Both the position numbers and the translations under genes were made by a program. A DNA stretch of 36,931 nt, taken from contig UCOA01000051.1 of assembly GCA_900474095.1 (NCBI GenBank), positions 1 to 36,931 of the forward strand, written 5' to 3'. Below are positions 8,530 through 17,898 of this stretch, one piece after another. Numbering within the stretch: position 1 is the stretch's first letter; each line of letters starts with the position of its first letter. The notes below the pieces were generated by a model that saw only the letters and a list, made by a program, of their open reading frames with translations, was not told the DNA's origin and ran no database searches. This DNA comes from Hyphomicrobiales bacterium. GTDB taxonomy: Bacteria; Pseudomonadota; Alphaproteobacteria; Rhizobiales; Rhizobiaceae.

Positions 8530-8799
8530 CTACTGCAGAGTACGTTCCGGTGAGAATTCTCCGGCCAGCATACGCTCGCGCAGCGAGTTCAGCATGGCTT
8601 CCGCGCCGTCTTCGCCGTGCAGGCGGATCGTCTCGCGCATGGCAAGGGCAATGGCCGCATCGGCGATGATCTCAGGCTCGATGCCGTCAGCCATTCCATC
8701 CGCCCAGGCTTCATTCTGGTGTTCCAGGGCTGCCTGCATCTTCTCATGAACGATCATGTCGTCGATGTCATTCAGACTGGGTTCCATCATTCGTTCCAT
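8530..8799 (-). CDS. Small acidic hypothetical protein
   Basis: An 89-residue, acidic, largely helical cytoplasmic protein (MERMMEPSLNDIDDMIVHEK at the start; then EHQNEAWADGMADGIEPEI and a basic-acidic helix ending FSPERTLQ). No catalytic motif, signal peptide or membrane segment is visible. The start could be the ATG at 8799 or the neighbouring ATGs at 8790 or 8787; none has a strong ribosome-binding site. It lies 13 bases upstream of the exported hypothetical gene. The 125 bases above it are unusually AT-rich for this window and probably hold the promoter. I do not recognise the family. Confidence 0.65.
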   Translation of the reverse strand: MERMMEPSLNDIDDMIVHEKMQAALEHQNEAWADGMADGIEPEIIADAAIALAMRETIRLHGEDGAEAMLNSLRERMLAGEFSPERTLQ

Positions 8800-8924
8800 G
8801 CCGTTTCACGCTCTTTACTTGGCACCTGACTTGAGGTGGCGCCACTTGTTACCACTCTCTTAACGACCTTAGCAGCCTTTTCCCAAAACGACACGGGCTC
8901 CTGAAAAAAGAGGTTAATATCTCC

Positions 8925-9347
8925 TTAATTTCCGAAGCGAGCGGTTATTTCTGAAGCAAGTGTTGCTCCTTCAGCACGGTATCTCTCGTCGGCGACTACC
9001 GCGGCGGCCGTGCAGGCCGTGTAGACGGAGGCAAAAGTCCGGTAGCCGCGGTTGAAGGCGGCGGTCATGCGAGCCCGCCGCTCGGCCTCGCCTCCGGCCT
9101 CCCTGTCGAGCAGGTCCTGCATCGATTGCCGCCAACTGTCTGCCGTCCCATCCTTGCAGAGTGTACGCAAATAGTGAACGGAACCAAGGATTTCCGACAG
9201 GCGCAACAGTCGCGCGTCATAGGGCGCAGGTTTTTCAGCGGTCACCGCCGGGGTGCCGGTAACCGGCGTCTCCTGCGCATGGGCGCCAAACGGCGGAGCT
9301 ATAAGAGCCAGTAAAAGAGACAATCGAATGGCCGGAAAGCGGATCAT
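8925..9347 (-). CDS. TIGR02301-like exported protein
   Basis: A 140-residue exported protein. Residues 1-24 are a signal peptide ending AHA. The mature region contains LLRLSEILGSVHYLRTLC, the WRQSMQDLLDREAG stretch, RMTAAFNRGYRTFASVYTAC and a final helix. This pattern of paired cysteines (in RTLC and YTAC) and the FN-GY-F-Y-C spacing matches the alphaproteobacterial family TIGR02301, whose function is unknown. The start ATG at 9347 is supported by the signal sequence and AAAGGG just upstream. The Nudix hydrolase gene ends 19 bases upstream on the same strand, so the two may be cotranscribed. Confidence 0.8.
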   Translation of the reverse strand: MIRFPAIRLSLLLALIAPPFGAHAQETPVTGTPAVTAEKPAPYDARLLRLSEILGSVHYLRTLCKDGTADSWRQSMQDLLDREAGGEAERRARMTAAFNRGYRTFASVYTACTAAAVVADERYRAEGATLASEITARFGN

Positions 9348-9366
9348 GCCCTTTTGAAGCCCCGAA

Positions 9367-9840
9367 TCACGCCGGCAGGCAAGTCGAATTTCCAACGGAC
9401 GATCGCGGCTTCCGACGCGCCTCCAGTTTTTCCACGCATTCGCGAACGCTATCGGGGATCGGCAACTCGAAAATTTCGGTCGCCGTATACCAGCCGATGC
9501 CGGCCGCGTCGTCGCCGGCGACGGCAACAGGGTCCGGATCGGCGTCCACCGTGAAGACCGACAGGAAAAAATGTCGCGCGCCAGCCCCATCTGATTCGCG
9601 CGGAGGCAGGTCATAAGTTTCAAAGAGGTGTGGATTGCGCGGAAGAATACCCGTTTCCTCGTGAAACTCGCGCACCGCCGTTTCTGCCGGCGTCTCGCCG
9701 ATCTCAGCCCGCCCGCCAGGGAAGGCATACATGTCCGCAGATGGCGGATTGGCCCGACGCACGAGCAGGTATCGCCCGTCGCGCTCGAGAATGGCGGAAG
9801 ACGCGAGTTGGGGAGTGGGAGGGGTCATGTGGTCTTTCAT
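9367..9840 (-). CDS. Nudix hydrolase
   Basis: A 157-residue cytoplasmic pyrophosphohydrolase with a complete Nudix box at residues 43-65: G43, then five residues, E49, seven residues, R57-E58, F-H, E61-E62, T, G64-I65. The preceding ADMYAFPGG is the usual lead-in. It hydrolyses a nucleoside diphosphate linked to some group; the short length and lack of extra domains suggest a MutT or ADP-ribose pyrophosphatase-like enzyme, but substrate cannot be read. The ATG at 9840 has a weak AGGT upstream; an ATG at 9828 is an alternative. In contrast with the NAD regulator, all catalytic residues are intact here. Confidence 0.88.
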   Translation of the reverse strand: MKDHMTPPTPQLASSAILERDGRYLLVRRANPPSADMYAFPGGRAEIGETPAETAVREFHEETGILPRNPHLFETYDLPPRESDGAGARHFFLSVFTVDADPDPVAVAGDDAAGIGWYTATEIFELPIPDSVRECVEKLEARRKPRSSVGNSTCLPA

Positions 9841-9976
9841 CGGCGTTCTACCTATATTCCTGTGCATCAACGAAATACAATGGATCGCAGCGAAGCGGGA
9901 ACCAAAAACCGTGAAGGCGATTCCTGATGTGGACATCCTTGATGGTCGTCTTTCTATCCGAAGGCTGGATTGATTC

Positions 9977-10741
9977 ATGTGCGGACGATTTGCGCTGGCG
10001 GCGACACCGGAAGAAGTGGCGGAATTTCTCGGTCTCCTGGAGACGGAGGACTTTCCCGCGCGGTTCAACATCGCGCCGACGCAACCGATTCTCGTCGTCA
10101 TTGCCGGTGATCGCCAGCAGCAGGGCAGCAACCTGCCGGAGCGCAAGGCCTTGCTCGTGCGCTGGGGCTTTACACCGTCGTGGGTGAAGGATCCGCGCGA
10201 TTTTCCGTTGCTCATCAATGCACGTGCCGAAACCGCCATCGGCAAAGCCTCGTTCAAGGCCGCCATGCGCCATCGGCGCATCCTCATTCCCGCGTCCGGC
10301 TTCTATGAATGGCACCGACCGCCCAAGGAGAGTGGCGAACCCTCGCAGGCCTATTGGATTCGCCCGAAAAATGGAGGCGTTGTCGCCTTAGCCGGTCTCA
10401 TGGAGACCTGGTCCTCGGCGGATGGGTCTGAGGTAGATACCGGCGCCATCCTGACCACGCGCGCCAATGCCCGGATCGCGGATATTCACGATCGCATGCC
10501 GGTTGTCATCAGGCCCGAGGATTTTACCCGCTGGCTCGACTGCAAGACACAGGAACCGCGCGATGTCGCGGAGTTGATGGTGCCCGCGAGCGAAGACTAT
10601 TTCGAAGCCATCGCCGTCTCCGACAAGGTGAACAAGGTGGCAAACACAGGCGCCGATCTTCAGGCTCCGGTTAGCGTTGCCGCAAGGCCTGCCGCGAAGC
10701 CTAAGGAGCCTCGGGCAGACCGTCAGTTGTCACTATTTTGA
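9977..10741 (+). CDS. SOS response-associated peptidase (SRAP/YedK/HMCES family)
   Basis: Forms a covalent thiazolidine bond between its Cys2 and abasic sites in single-stranded DNA, protecting stalled forks. Catalytic residues are visible: Cys2 (directly after the initiator Met), Asn81 in LINARAET, Glu111 in SGFYEWH and His171 in DIHDRMPV. Length is 254 residues, slightly longer than YedK because of a basic, Ala/Pro-rich tail (about residues 232-249). The protein ends in QLSLF, identical to the canonical bacterial sliding-clamp-binding motif. Translation from ATG 9977 is fixed by the need for Cys2. The 51-residue gene ends four bases beyond its stop on the opposite strand. Confidence 0.93.
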   Translation: MCGRFALAATPEEVAEFLGLLETEDFPARFNIAPTQPILVVIAGDRQQQGSNLPERKALLVRWGFTPSWVKDPRDFPLLINARAETAIGKASFKAAMRHRRILIPASGFYEWHRPPKESGEPSQAYWIRPKNGGVVALAGLMETWSSADGSEVDTGAILTTRANARIADIHDRMPVVIRPEDFTRWLDCKTQEPRDVAELMVPASEDYFEAIAVSDKVNKVANTGADLQAPVSVAARPAAKPKEPRADRQLSLF

Positions 10742-10745
10742 GGGA

Positions 10746-10901
10746 TCAGGCGAGCTGCTTCGGCTGAGCGGGTTTCTTGACCGGCTTTGGTTTGACCTGC
10801 AAAGCAGCAGCAAGGACGGCCTTCAGGCCGAGCGGACGGTATTGCTCGACAAGATTGGCCGCGTTTCGCGGACTGTTCTTGTCGGTCTTTTTACCAGGCA
10901 T
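10746..10901 (-). CDS. Small basic hypothetical protein, 51 residues
   Basis: A short gene encoding a basic protein that starts MPGKKTDKNSPRNAANLVEQ, continues with YRPLGLKAVLAAALQV and ends in a Lys/Pro-rich tail (KPKPVKKPAQPKQLA). The ATG at 10901 has a near-perfect AAAGGAGAG ribosome-binding site seven bases upstream, which makes it a credible gene despite its size. The centre could form one amphipathic helix, and both ends are disordered and positively charged. It is convergent with the SRAP gene (four-base gap), so it could be functionally linked or simply adjacent. I recall similar tiny Rhizobiaceae hypotheticals, but no function. Confidence 0.75.
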   Translation of the reverse strand: MPGKKTDKNSPRNAANLVEQYRPLGLKAVLAAALQVKPKPVKKPAQPKQLA

Positions 10902-11316
10902 TTCAAACTCTCCTTTGGTGCTTTCCCTAGCTGGATGCGCTTCGTTCCGGCATGTTTTCCACCAAAACGGCGTTCCTTATTGTGCCCCGGGAAACAGGCA
11001 GCAATGTGCATTTGCCTGAAAGCCCCGATTCCCCGGGTGTCAGGCGTCTCCAGATAAGCCCAATCATGACAAAACAATGGCGAAATCTCCACCATCCCGA
11101 CATATGACGTTCGGCGGCGCTTGACCTCTTGACCGGGCGCATGCGAAGCGCGATAAAGCTGCCCATGAAAACGGTTATCTGCATCATCTGCCGGATTATT
11201 ATTCGCTAGCCTCAACGCTGGCCTGGCCGTTTTCGTCTCCCAAAAATCAAGATGACAACGCGATGGTCCAGCCGGGCGGCTGCGTGCATTCGGTGATGCG
11301 GAATGGGAGATTTGGA
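10902..11316. other. Intergenic region upstream of cysS
   Basis: About 415 bases without a convincing gene. Open frames exist on the minus strand (for example 10927-11187), but their composition is irregular and they lack ribosome-binding sites. The region holds the leader and promoter of the 51-residue gene on the left and a possible cysS promoter at 11129-11157. No RNA gene could be identified by eye. Confidence 0.5.
11129..11157 (+). promoter_or_regulatory. Possible sigma-70 promoter for cysS
   Basis: TTGACC, a 17-base spacer and GATAAA resemble a housekeeping promoter about 160 bases upstream of the cysS start. A second TTGACC lies eight bases earlier (11121). Prediction by eye only. Confidence 0.35.
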
Positions 11317-12708
11317 ATGGGCGGACTGCCGACATTGAAACTGTACAACACGCTGACAAGGGAGAAATCGGTTTTCACGCCGATCGATCCACAGAATGTC
11401 CGCATGTATGTCTGCGGCCCGACCGTTTATGACTACGCCCATATCGGCAATGCGCGGCCTGCCATCGTCTTCGACGTGCTGTTCCGGCTGTTGCGTCACG
11501 TCTATGGCGAAAACCACGTCACCTATGCCCGCAACATTACCGACGTCGATGACAAGATTAACGCACGGGCGCTGCGCGACCATCCCGGCCTGCCGCTCAA
11601 CGAGGCCATTCGCCTCGTCACCGAAAAAACCGAGACACAGTATCTCGAAGACGCCAAGGCGCTCGGCTGCCTTGATCCGACGGTGCAGCCGCGCGCCACC
11701 GACAATATCGGCCAGATGATCGACATTATCGAAAAGCTGGTTGCCAAGAGCCATGCCTATGCGGCGGAAGGCGAGGTGCTGTTCGACACCCGGTCGATGG
11801 CCGATTACGGCCGGCTTTCCAACCGCAATCTCGACGACCAGCAGGCCGGCGCCCGCGTCGCGGTTGAAGCGCACAAGAGGAACCCGGGCGATTTCGTGCT
11901 GTGGAAACTGTCGTCCGACAGCGAACCCGGCTGGGACAGTCCTTGGGGCCGTGGTCGGCCGGGCTGGCATATCGAATGCTCGGCGATGAGCGAGCGTTAT
12001 CTCGGCGAGATATTCGATATTCACGGCGGTGGGCTCGACCTGATCTTCCCGCATCATGAAAACGAGATTGCCCAGTCGCGCTGCGCCCACGGCACGGATG
12101 TCATGGCCAATGTCTGGATGCACAATGGCTTCCTGCAGGTCGAAGGCCGAAAAATGTCGAAGTCGGAAGGCAATTTCGTCACGATCTACGAATTGCTGCA
12201 CACGGAAACATTCGGCGGCCGCAAGTGGCCGGGCGAGGTCCTGCGTCTGGCGATGCTGATGACCCACTACCGCGAGCCGATCGATTTTTCGATCAAGCGG
12301 CTGGAGGAAGCGGAGCGTCTGCTTGCCAAATGGCCCACGTTCAAGCAAAGCGGCGGAGCGGCGGATGCCTCGGTGGTCAATGCACTTGCCGACGATCTCA
12401 ATACGGTCGCAGCGGTGCAGGCGCTGCATGCTCTCGCGCAGGCTGCCAATACAGATCCAGCTCTGCTCTCGGCTTTTGCCGCAAGCGCGGCTCTGCTCGG
12501 CGTTTTTCTGAAGGAAACCGAGGTGGATGAAGCCGTCGCGTCAGCGGTGGATGCACTTGTGGCGATGCGTCTCGAAATGCTGAAGGCCAAGAATTTCACG
12601 GAGGCCGACAAAATCCGCGAGGATCTTGCCGCCAAGGGCATTCAACTGAAGGACGGCAAGGACCCGGCGACCGGTGAGCGGGTGACGACTTGGGAGGTCA
12701 GGCGGTAA
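11317..12708 (+). CDS. cysS: Cysteine--tRNA ligase
   Basis: Class I aminoacyl-tRNA synthetase that charges tRNA-Cys. At 463 residues it matches the E. coli enzyme in length. Visible are the zinc/substrate ligands Cys33 (YVCGPTVYD), Cys220 (HIECSAMS) and the HHENE stretch at 245-249, the HIGN nucleotide motif at 42-45 and KMSKS at 278-282, followed by the anticodon-binding helical region. The ATG at 11317 is chosen because GGGAGA lies six bases upstream; the longer frame from 11263 adds an unconserved leader. vapBC starts 57 bases downstream. Confidence 0.96.
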   Translation: MGGLPTLKLYNTLTREKSVFTPIDPQNVRMYVCGPTVYDYAHIGNARPAIVFDVLFRLLRHVYGENHVTYARNITDVDDKINARALRDHPGLPLNEAIRLVTEKTETQYLEDAKALGCLDPTVQPRATDNIGQMIDIIEKLVAKSHAYAAEGEVLFDTRSMADYGRLSNRNLDDQQAGARVAVEAHKRNPGDFVLWKLSSDSEPGWDSPWGRGRPGWHIECSAMSERYLGEIFDIHGGGLDLIFPHHENEIAQSRCAHGTDVMANVWMHNGFLQVEGRKMSKSEGNFVTIYELLHTETFGGRKWPGEVLRLAMLMTHYREPIDFSIKRLEEAERLLAKWPTFKQSGGAADASVVNALADDLNTVAAVQALHALAQAANTDPALLSAFAASAALLGVFLKETEVDEAVASAVDALVAMRLEMLKAKNFTEADKIREDLAAKGIQLKDGKDPATGERVTTWEVRR

Positions 12709-12729
12709 CCTTGTATTCCTTTCGTGAGA

Positions 12730-12751
12730 GGCATATGTTTAGGCATATGCC
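12730..12751 (+). promoter_or_regulatory. Probable VapB operator and vapBC promoter
   Basis: GGCATATG, TTTA, then the perfect palindrome GGCATATGCC lie 15-36 bases upstream of the vapB start. VapBC complexes usually repress their own operon by binding such repeated palindromes. TTGTAT at 12711 with a 17-base spacer to TATGTT (12734-12739) is a plausible promoter whose -10 element lies inside the first half-site, so binding would block transcription. Inferred from the sequence pattern. Confidence 0.5.
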
Positions 12752-12765
12752 AAAAGGAGCGTACC

Positions 12766-13020
12766 ATGAATGTGATCCGCATTGAGGAAGGCAGGGAGGT
12801 AAGACTCTTTCGCAACGGTCGCAATCAGGCCGTTCGCATTCCCGTGGAGTTCGAGCTTCCGGGGAATGAGGCGATCATGCGCAAGGAAGGCGACCGCTTG
12901 ATCATCGAGCCGAAGACGAAGAGCGGATTGCTCGAATGGCTGGCGACCATCGAACCCTGGGACGAGGAGTTTCCCGACGTTGACGAAGGGCAATTGCCGC
13001 TTGAGGACGTTGATCTGTGA
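12766..13020 (+). CDS. vapB: VapB-type antitoxin (AbrB/SpoVT fold)
   Basis: An 84-residue antitoxin. Residues 10-50 form the DNA-binding swapped-hairpin domain with the characteristic RLFRNGRNQAVRIPVEFELPG. The acidic tail (about residues 55-84, EWLATIEPWDEEFPDVDEG) would wrap around the VapC toxin. The ATG at 12766 has AAAAGGAG seven bases upstream; the frame extending to 12724 would begin inside the operator. The stop overlaps the vapC start by four bases (GTGA), giving coupled translation. Confidence 0.92.
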   Translation: MNVIRIEEGREVRLFRNGRNQAVRIPVEFELPGNEAIMRKEGDRLIIEPKTKSGLLEWLATIEPWDEEFPDVDEGQLPLEDVDL

Positions 13021-13433
13021 GCGGCTGGCAATACATGCTCGATACCAACATCGTGTCGCACATAATCCGCGCTCCAGAAGGCAAAGTCGTCCGCCGCATA
13101 AAAAGGGTTGGGAACAGCAGTCTTTGTGTAAGCGCGCTCGTCGCCTCGGAACTGCGATACGGCGCGATGAAGAGACGATCGGAGAGGTTATCATCGCTCG
13201 TGGAAAACATGCTCGAACGCCTCGACATCGTTGCCTACGAGGCCGCCGCAGCCATCCACTATGCAGAGATTCGTGATCAACTCACCCGCAGTGGCAATCT
13301 CATTGGGCCGATGGATATTCTGATTGCTGCCCACGCCCGCGTCCTGGAACTGACGTTTGTAACCGACAACACCCGTGAATTTTCCCGCGTGAGCGGTCTC
13401 AAGGTGGAAAACTGGCTCGGTGAAGAGGAATGA
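13017..13433 (+). CDS. vapC: VapC-type PIN-domain ribonuclease toxin
   Basis: A 138-residue PIN-domain endoribonuclease that cleaves RNA (in other VapC proteins, tRNA or rRNA) when free of VapB. The four acidic metal ligands are present: Asp9 (YMLDTNI), Glu45 (ASELRYG), Asp100 (GPMDILIAAHA) and Asp117 (TDN). Translation appears to start at GTG 13017, overlapping the vapB stop; an in-frame ATG at 13035 would remove six residues. The toxin is therefore intact. Its stop lies four bases before the first GFA gene, with no terminator between, so the toxin gene appears to lead a longer operon. Confidence 0.93.
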   Translation: MSGWQYMLDTNIVSHIIRAPEGKVVRRIKRVGNSSLCVSALVASELRYGAMKRRSERLSSLVENMLERLDIVAYEAAAAIHYAEIRDQLTRSGNLIGPMDILIAAHARVLELTFVTDNTREFSRVSGLKVENWLGEEE

Positions 13434-13437
13434 GCCC

Positions 13438-13920
13438 ATGACTGACTCCACCCACACCGGCGGCTGCCAATGCGGTGCTGTCCGCTTCCGCGTCAAAGGC
13501 CCGCTCGGCGATGCGTCCGTCTGCCATTGCCGGATGTGCCAGAAGGCGGCGGGGAATTTTTATCTGCCGCTGGTCTCCGTACGTTCGGCGAAGCTCACCT
13601 GGACGCGGGGGGCACCGAAACGCTTTCAGTCGTCCAATTTCGTCAAGCGCGGTTTCTGTGGCGATTGCGGCACGCCGCTGACCTTTGAGGCGCCGGACGG
13701 CGTGGCTCTGGCGATTGCGGCTTTCGATAAGCCGCAAGGTATCGTGCCGAAGATGCAGTGGGGCATCGAGGCCAAAGTGCCCTATGTGGACCATATTCCG
13801 AACCTGCCGGGCGAGGACACCATGGCCGATCAGGATTCCGCATCCTTTCTCGCCAGGCTGGTTTCCTACCAGCATCCGGATCACGATACGACCGAGTGGC
13901 CGCCGAAGGAGCGCGGATGA
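13438..13920 (+). CDS. GFA family zinc protein, copy 1
   Basis: A 160-residue member of the GFA (glutathione-dependent formaldehyde-activating enzyme/CENP-V, Mss4-like) family. Zinc-binding cysteines are visible at 10 and 12 (GGCQCGA), 29, 31 and 34 (CHCRMCQK) and 74 and 77 (FCGDCGTPL). Many such proteins are of unknown substrate; formaldehyde activation is proven for few. The ATG at 13438 is chosen over an in-frame GTG at 13420, which would overlap vapC. Its stop overlaps the start of copy 2 (ATGA). Like the next two genes it ends in a QHPDxDTxxWP tail. Confidence 0.9.
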   Translation: MTDSTHTGGCQCGAVRFRVKGPLGDASVCHCRMCQKAAGNFYLPLVSVRSAKLTWTRGAPKRFQSSNFVKRGFCGDCGTPLTFEAPDGVALAIAAFDKPQGIVPKMQWGIEAKVPYVDHIPNLPGEDTMADQDSASFLARLVSYQHPDHDTTEWPPKERG

Positions 13921-14413
13921 GCATCTCCCGCATCTATACCGGCGGCTGCCAATGCGGCGCGGTGCGCTATCGGGCGGAAGGCACGCTCGCAGATCCGCAT
14001 CTGTGCCATTGCCGGATGTGCCAGAAGGCGGCCGGCAACTACTTCATGCCGCTTGCCAATGCGCCGCGCGCGTCGTTCCGCATCACGCGGGGGGAGCCGA
14101 GCTGGTTTTATTCCTCCGAAGTCGCGCGGCGCGGTTTTTGCGCCGCCTGCGGCACGCCATTATTCTACGACATGCCGGGGGCGGATTTCATCAATATCGT
14201 GCTCGGTTCGCTCGACGATCCCTATGATGTGCGGCCGTTGAAGCAGTCCGGCGTGGAATCGCGCGTCCCTTGGTTTTCGCATCTGCCGGGGCTGCCGGGT
14301 GGAGAAACCGATGCCGGCAACAAAGCAGGTGCCGAGCGGCATCTGGCGATCCTTGAATCGAACCGCCAGCATCCCGATTTCGATACCGAACATTGGCCAC
14401 CGGAGGAAGAGAC

Positions 14414-14417
<4 letters not shown>
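13917..14417 (+). CDS. GFA family zinc protein, copy 2
   Basis: A 166-residue GFA/CENP-V family protein with cysteines at 11, 13, 30, 32, 35, 75 and 78 in the same spacing as its neighbours. It is slightly longer than the others in the region after residue 130 (ETDAGNKAGAERHLAILESN). It begins at ATG 13917, which overlaps the stop of copy 1, and ends overlapping the start of copy 3 (ATGA). The tail QHPDFDTEHWPP matches the other copies, supporting origin by tandem duplication. Substrate unknown. Confidence 0.9.
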
Positions 14418-15846
<1,429 letters not shown>

Positions 15847-15883
15847 TCAATATGGAACCGTCGACGGTTTTGACGCCGCAAGC

Positions 15884-16032
15884 TACCCCCCTCTGTCAGT
15901 GCGTGACATCTCCCCCACAAGGGGGGAGATCATTCATTTCCCTTGCCGGTTTTCCGGTGAGGCGAGCACGGAACGTGCGGCTAGTCTCCCCCCTTGTGGG
16001 GGAGATGTCGGCGTTGCCGACAGAGGGGGGTA
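15884..16032. repeat. Large palindromic repeat element (RIME-like)
   Basis: A 149-base inverted repeat between pip and cimA. The outermost 14 bases (TACCCCCCTCTGTC and its complement at 16019-16032) pair perfectly. Inside are further arms containing ACATCTCCCCC and CAAGGGGGGAGA. The centre (about 50 bases) contains smaller hairpins. It resembles the intergenic mosaic elements described from Rhizobium and relatives. A partial relative lies at 1-20. It carries no gene; it could fold as an RNA hairpin and limit read-through from pip into cimA. Confidence 0.85.
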
Positions 16033-16075
16033 AGGCGCGGCAAACTCGGAGCGAGCCGGCGATGGGGGCATTGCA

Positions 16076-17689
16076 ATGAAAGAACGCATTTACCTCTTCG
16101 ACACCACCCTGCGCGATGGGCAGCAAACGCCCGGCATCGATTTTTCCGTCGAGGACAAGATCGCCATCGCCAAGATGCTGGACGAATTCGGCATGGACTA
16201 TGTCGAAGGCGGCTATCCCGGCGCCAACCCGACCGATACCGAGTTTTTCCAAAAGAAGCGCACGGGGAAAGCGCGCTTCGTCGCCTTCGGCATGACCAAG
16301 CGCGCCGGCGTGTCGGCGTCCAACGATCCCGGGCTAACGAGCCTCTTGCAGGCGCAAAGCGACGCGATCTGTCTTGTCGCCAAAAGCTGGGATTATCATG
16401 TTCGCGTGGCGCTTGGCTGTTCCAACGAGGAGAATCTGGAAGCGATCCGGACATCGGTTGAAGCTGTCGTTCAAAGCGGCCGCGAGGCGATGATCGATTG
16501 CGAACACTTCTTCGACGGTTACAAGGCCAATCCCGCCTACGCATTGGCCTGCGCCAAGACCGCCTATGACGCCGGCGCCCGCTGGGTCGTGCTCTGCGAC
16601 ACCAATGGCGGCACCCAGCCGCCGGAAATCCGCGACATCATCGCAGCGGTCATCGCCGATGGGGTTCCAGGCATCAAACTCGGCATCCACGCGCACAACG
16701 ACACGGGCCAGGCCGTTGCCAATTCGCTGGCCGCCGTCGAGGCCGGCGTGCGTCAGGTTCAGGGCACGCTGAACGGTATCGGCGAGCGTTGCGGCAACGC
16801 CAATCTCGTCACGCTGATCCCGACGCTGGCGTTGAAGGAGTCCTATAACCACCGTTTCGAGACAGCGATCGACGCCGATCGGCTGCAGGAGCTGACCCAG
16901 CTTTCCCATGCCTTCGACGAGCTTTTGAACCGCTCACCGGACCACCAGATGCCCTATGTCGGCGCGTCTGCCTTCGCCACCAAGGCCGGCATTCATGCGT
17001 CGGCGCTGCTGAAGGACCCGCGCACCTATGAGCATGTGACGCCGGAAAGCGTCGGCAATCTGCGCAAGGTCATGGTGTCGGATCAGGGCGGCAAGGCCAA
17101 CTTCATCAATGCGCTGAAACGGCGCGGCATCGTCGTCTCCAAGGATGATCCGAAGCTCGACAAGCTGATCGCCATCGTCAAGGAGCGCGAGGCGACAGGT
17201 TATGCCTATGAAGGCGCCGACGCGAGCTTCGCCATCCTCGCCCAGCGCATCCTCGGTTCGGTGCCAGAATTCTTCCTGGTCGACAGTTTTCGCGTCATGG
17301 TCGAGCGCCGCTTCGATGCCAACGGCAAGCTGAAGACCGTCTCGGAAGCCGTGGTGAAGGTCTCGGTCGACGGCGAGACGATGATGTCGGTTGCCGAAGG
17401 CCATGGTCCCGTCAATGCGCTCGATCTGGCACTGCGCAAGGATCTCGGCAAATACCAGTCGGAGATCGAGGATCTGGAACTGGTGGATTACAAGGTGCGT
17501 ATCCTCAACGGCGGCACCGGGGCCATCACCCGCGTCCTGATCGAATCCGTCGATGCCACCGGCGCCCGCTGGTGGACGGTCGGCGTGTCCGACAACATCA
17601 TCGACGCCTCCTTCCAGGCGCTGATGGATTCGATCGTCTTCAAGCTGTTGAAGAACCGCGACCAGGCGGGCTTGGCGGCGGCGGAGTAG
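16076..17689 (+). CDS. cimA: (R)-citramalate synthase
   Basis: Condenses pyruvate and acetyl-CoA to citramalate, an entry to isoleucine synthesis that bypasses threonine. The 537-residue protein has the HMGL-like TIM barrel with TTLRDGQQTPG at 10-20 (catalytic Arg13, metal Asp14), metal ligands His205 and His207 in GIHAHNDTG, and NGIGERCGNAN. A C-terminal LeuA-type dimerisation/regulatory domain follows (about residues 400-525, including RFDANGKLKTVSEA and NGGTGAITRVLIES). Length and the N-terminal IYLFDTTLRDG fit the long CimA branch rather than 2-isopropylmalate synthase, though specificity is inferred. The gene stands alone between two repeat elements. Confidence 0.9.
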   Translation: MKERIYLFDTTLRDGQQTPGIDFSVEDKIAIAKMLDEFGMDYVEGGYPGANPTDTEFFQKKRTGKARFVAFGMTKRAGVSASNDPGLTSLLQAQSDAICLVAKSWDYHVRVALGCSNEENLEAIRTSVEAVVQSGREAMIDCEHFFDGYKANPAYALACAKTAYDAGARWVVLCDTNGGTQPPEIRDIIAAVIADGVPGIKLGIHAHNDTGQAVANSLAAVEAGVRQVQGTLNGIGERCGNANLVTLIPTLALKESYNHRFETAIDADRLQELTQLSHAFDELLNRSPDHQMPYVGASAFATKAGIHASALLKDPRTYEHVTPESVGNLRKVMVSDQGGKANFINALKRRGIVVSKDDPKLDKLIAIVKEREATGYAYEGADASFAILAQRILGSVPEFFLVDSFRVMVERRFDANGKLKTVSEAVVKVSVDGETMMSVAEGHGPVNALDLALRKDLGKYQSEIEDLELVDYKVRILNGGTGAITRVLIESVDATGARWWTVGVSDNIIDASFQALMDSIVFKLLKNRDQAGLAAAE

Positions 17690-17748
17690 GGGGAGTCTTT
17701 TTAGGATCGGGAGGTGGTTTGTCGTTTCAAAGCCGCCCAACACACTGT

Positions 17749-17849
17749 GTCATCCTCGGGCTTGACCCGAGGATCCATTCTGAAGCTAATGCCTTCGAAG
17801 TTACGTCTTGGCGTGCCATGTGGATCCTCGGGTCAACCCCGAGGATGAC
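17749..17849. repeat. Paired inverted-repeat element
   Basis: Two 29-base arms (17749-17777 and 17821-17849) are inverted copies with one mismatch; each is itself nearly palindromic around ATCCTCGGG. The 43-base spacer contains no gene. Related in sequence to the single hairpin at 1672-1704. It lies between the convergent ends of cimA and the cpdB-like gene, where its hairpins could act as bidirectional transcription stops. Elements of this kind are abundant in Rhizobiales genomes. Confidence 0.85.
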
Positions 17850-17898
17850 GAAGGAGGCGCGGTGCCGCACGCCTAACGATTGCCGCTCCCGCTCGCCG

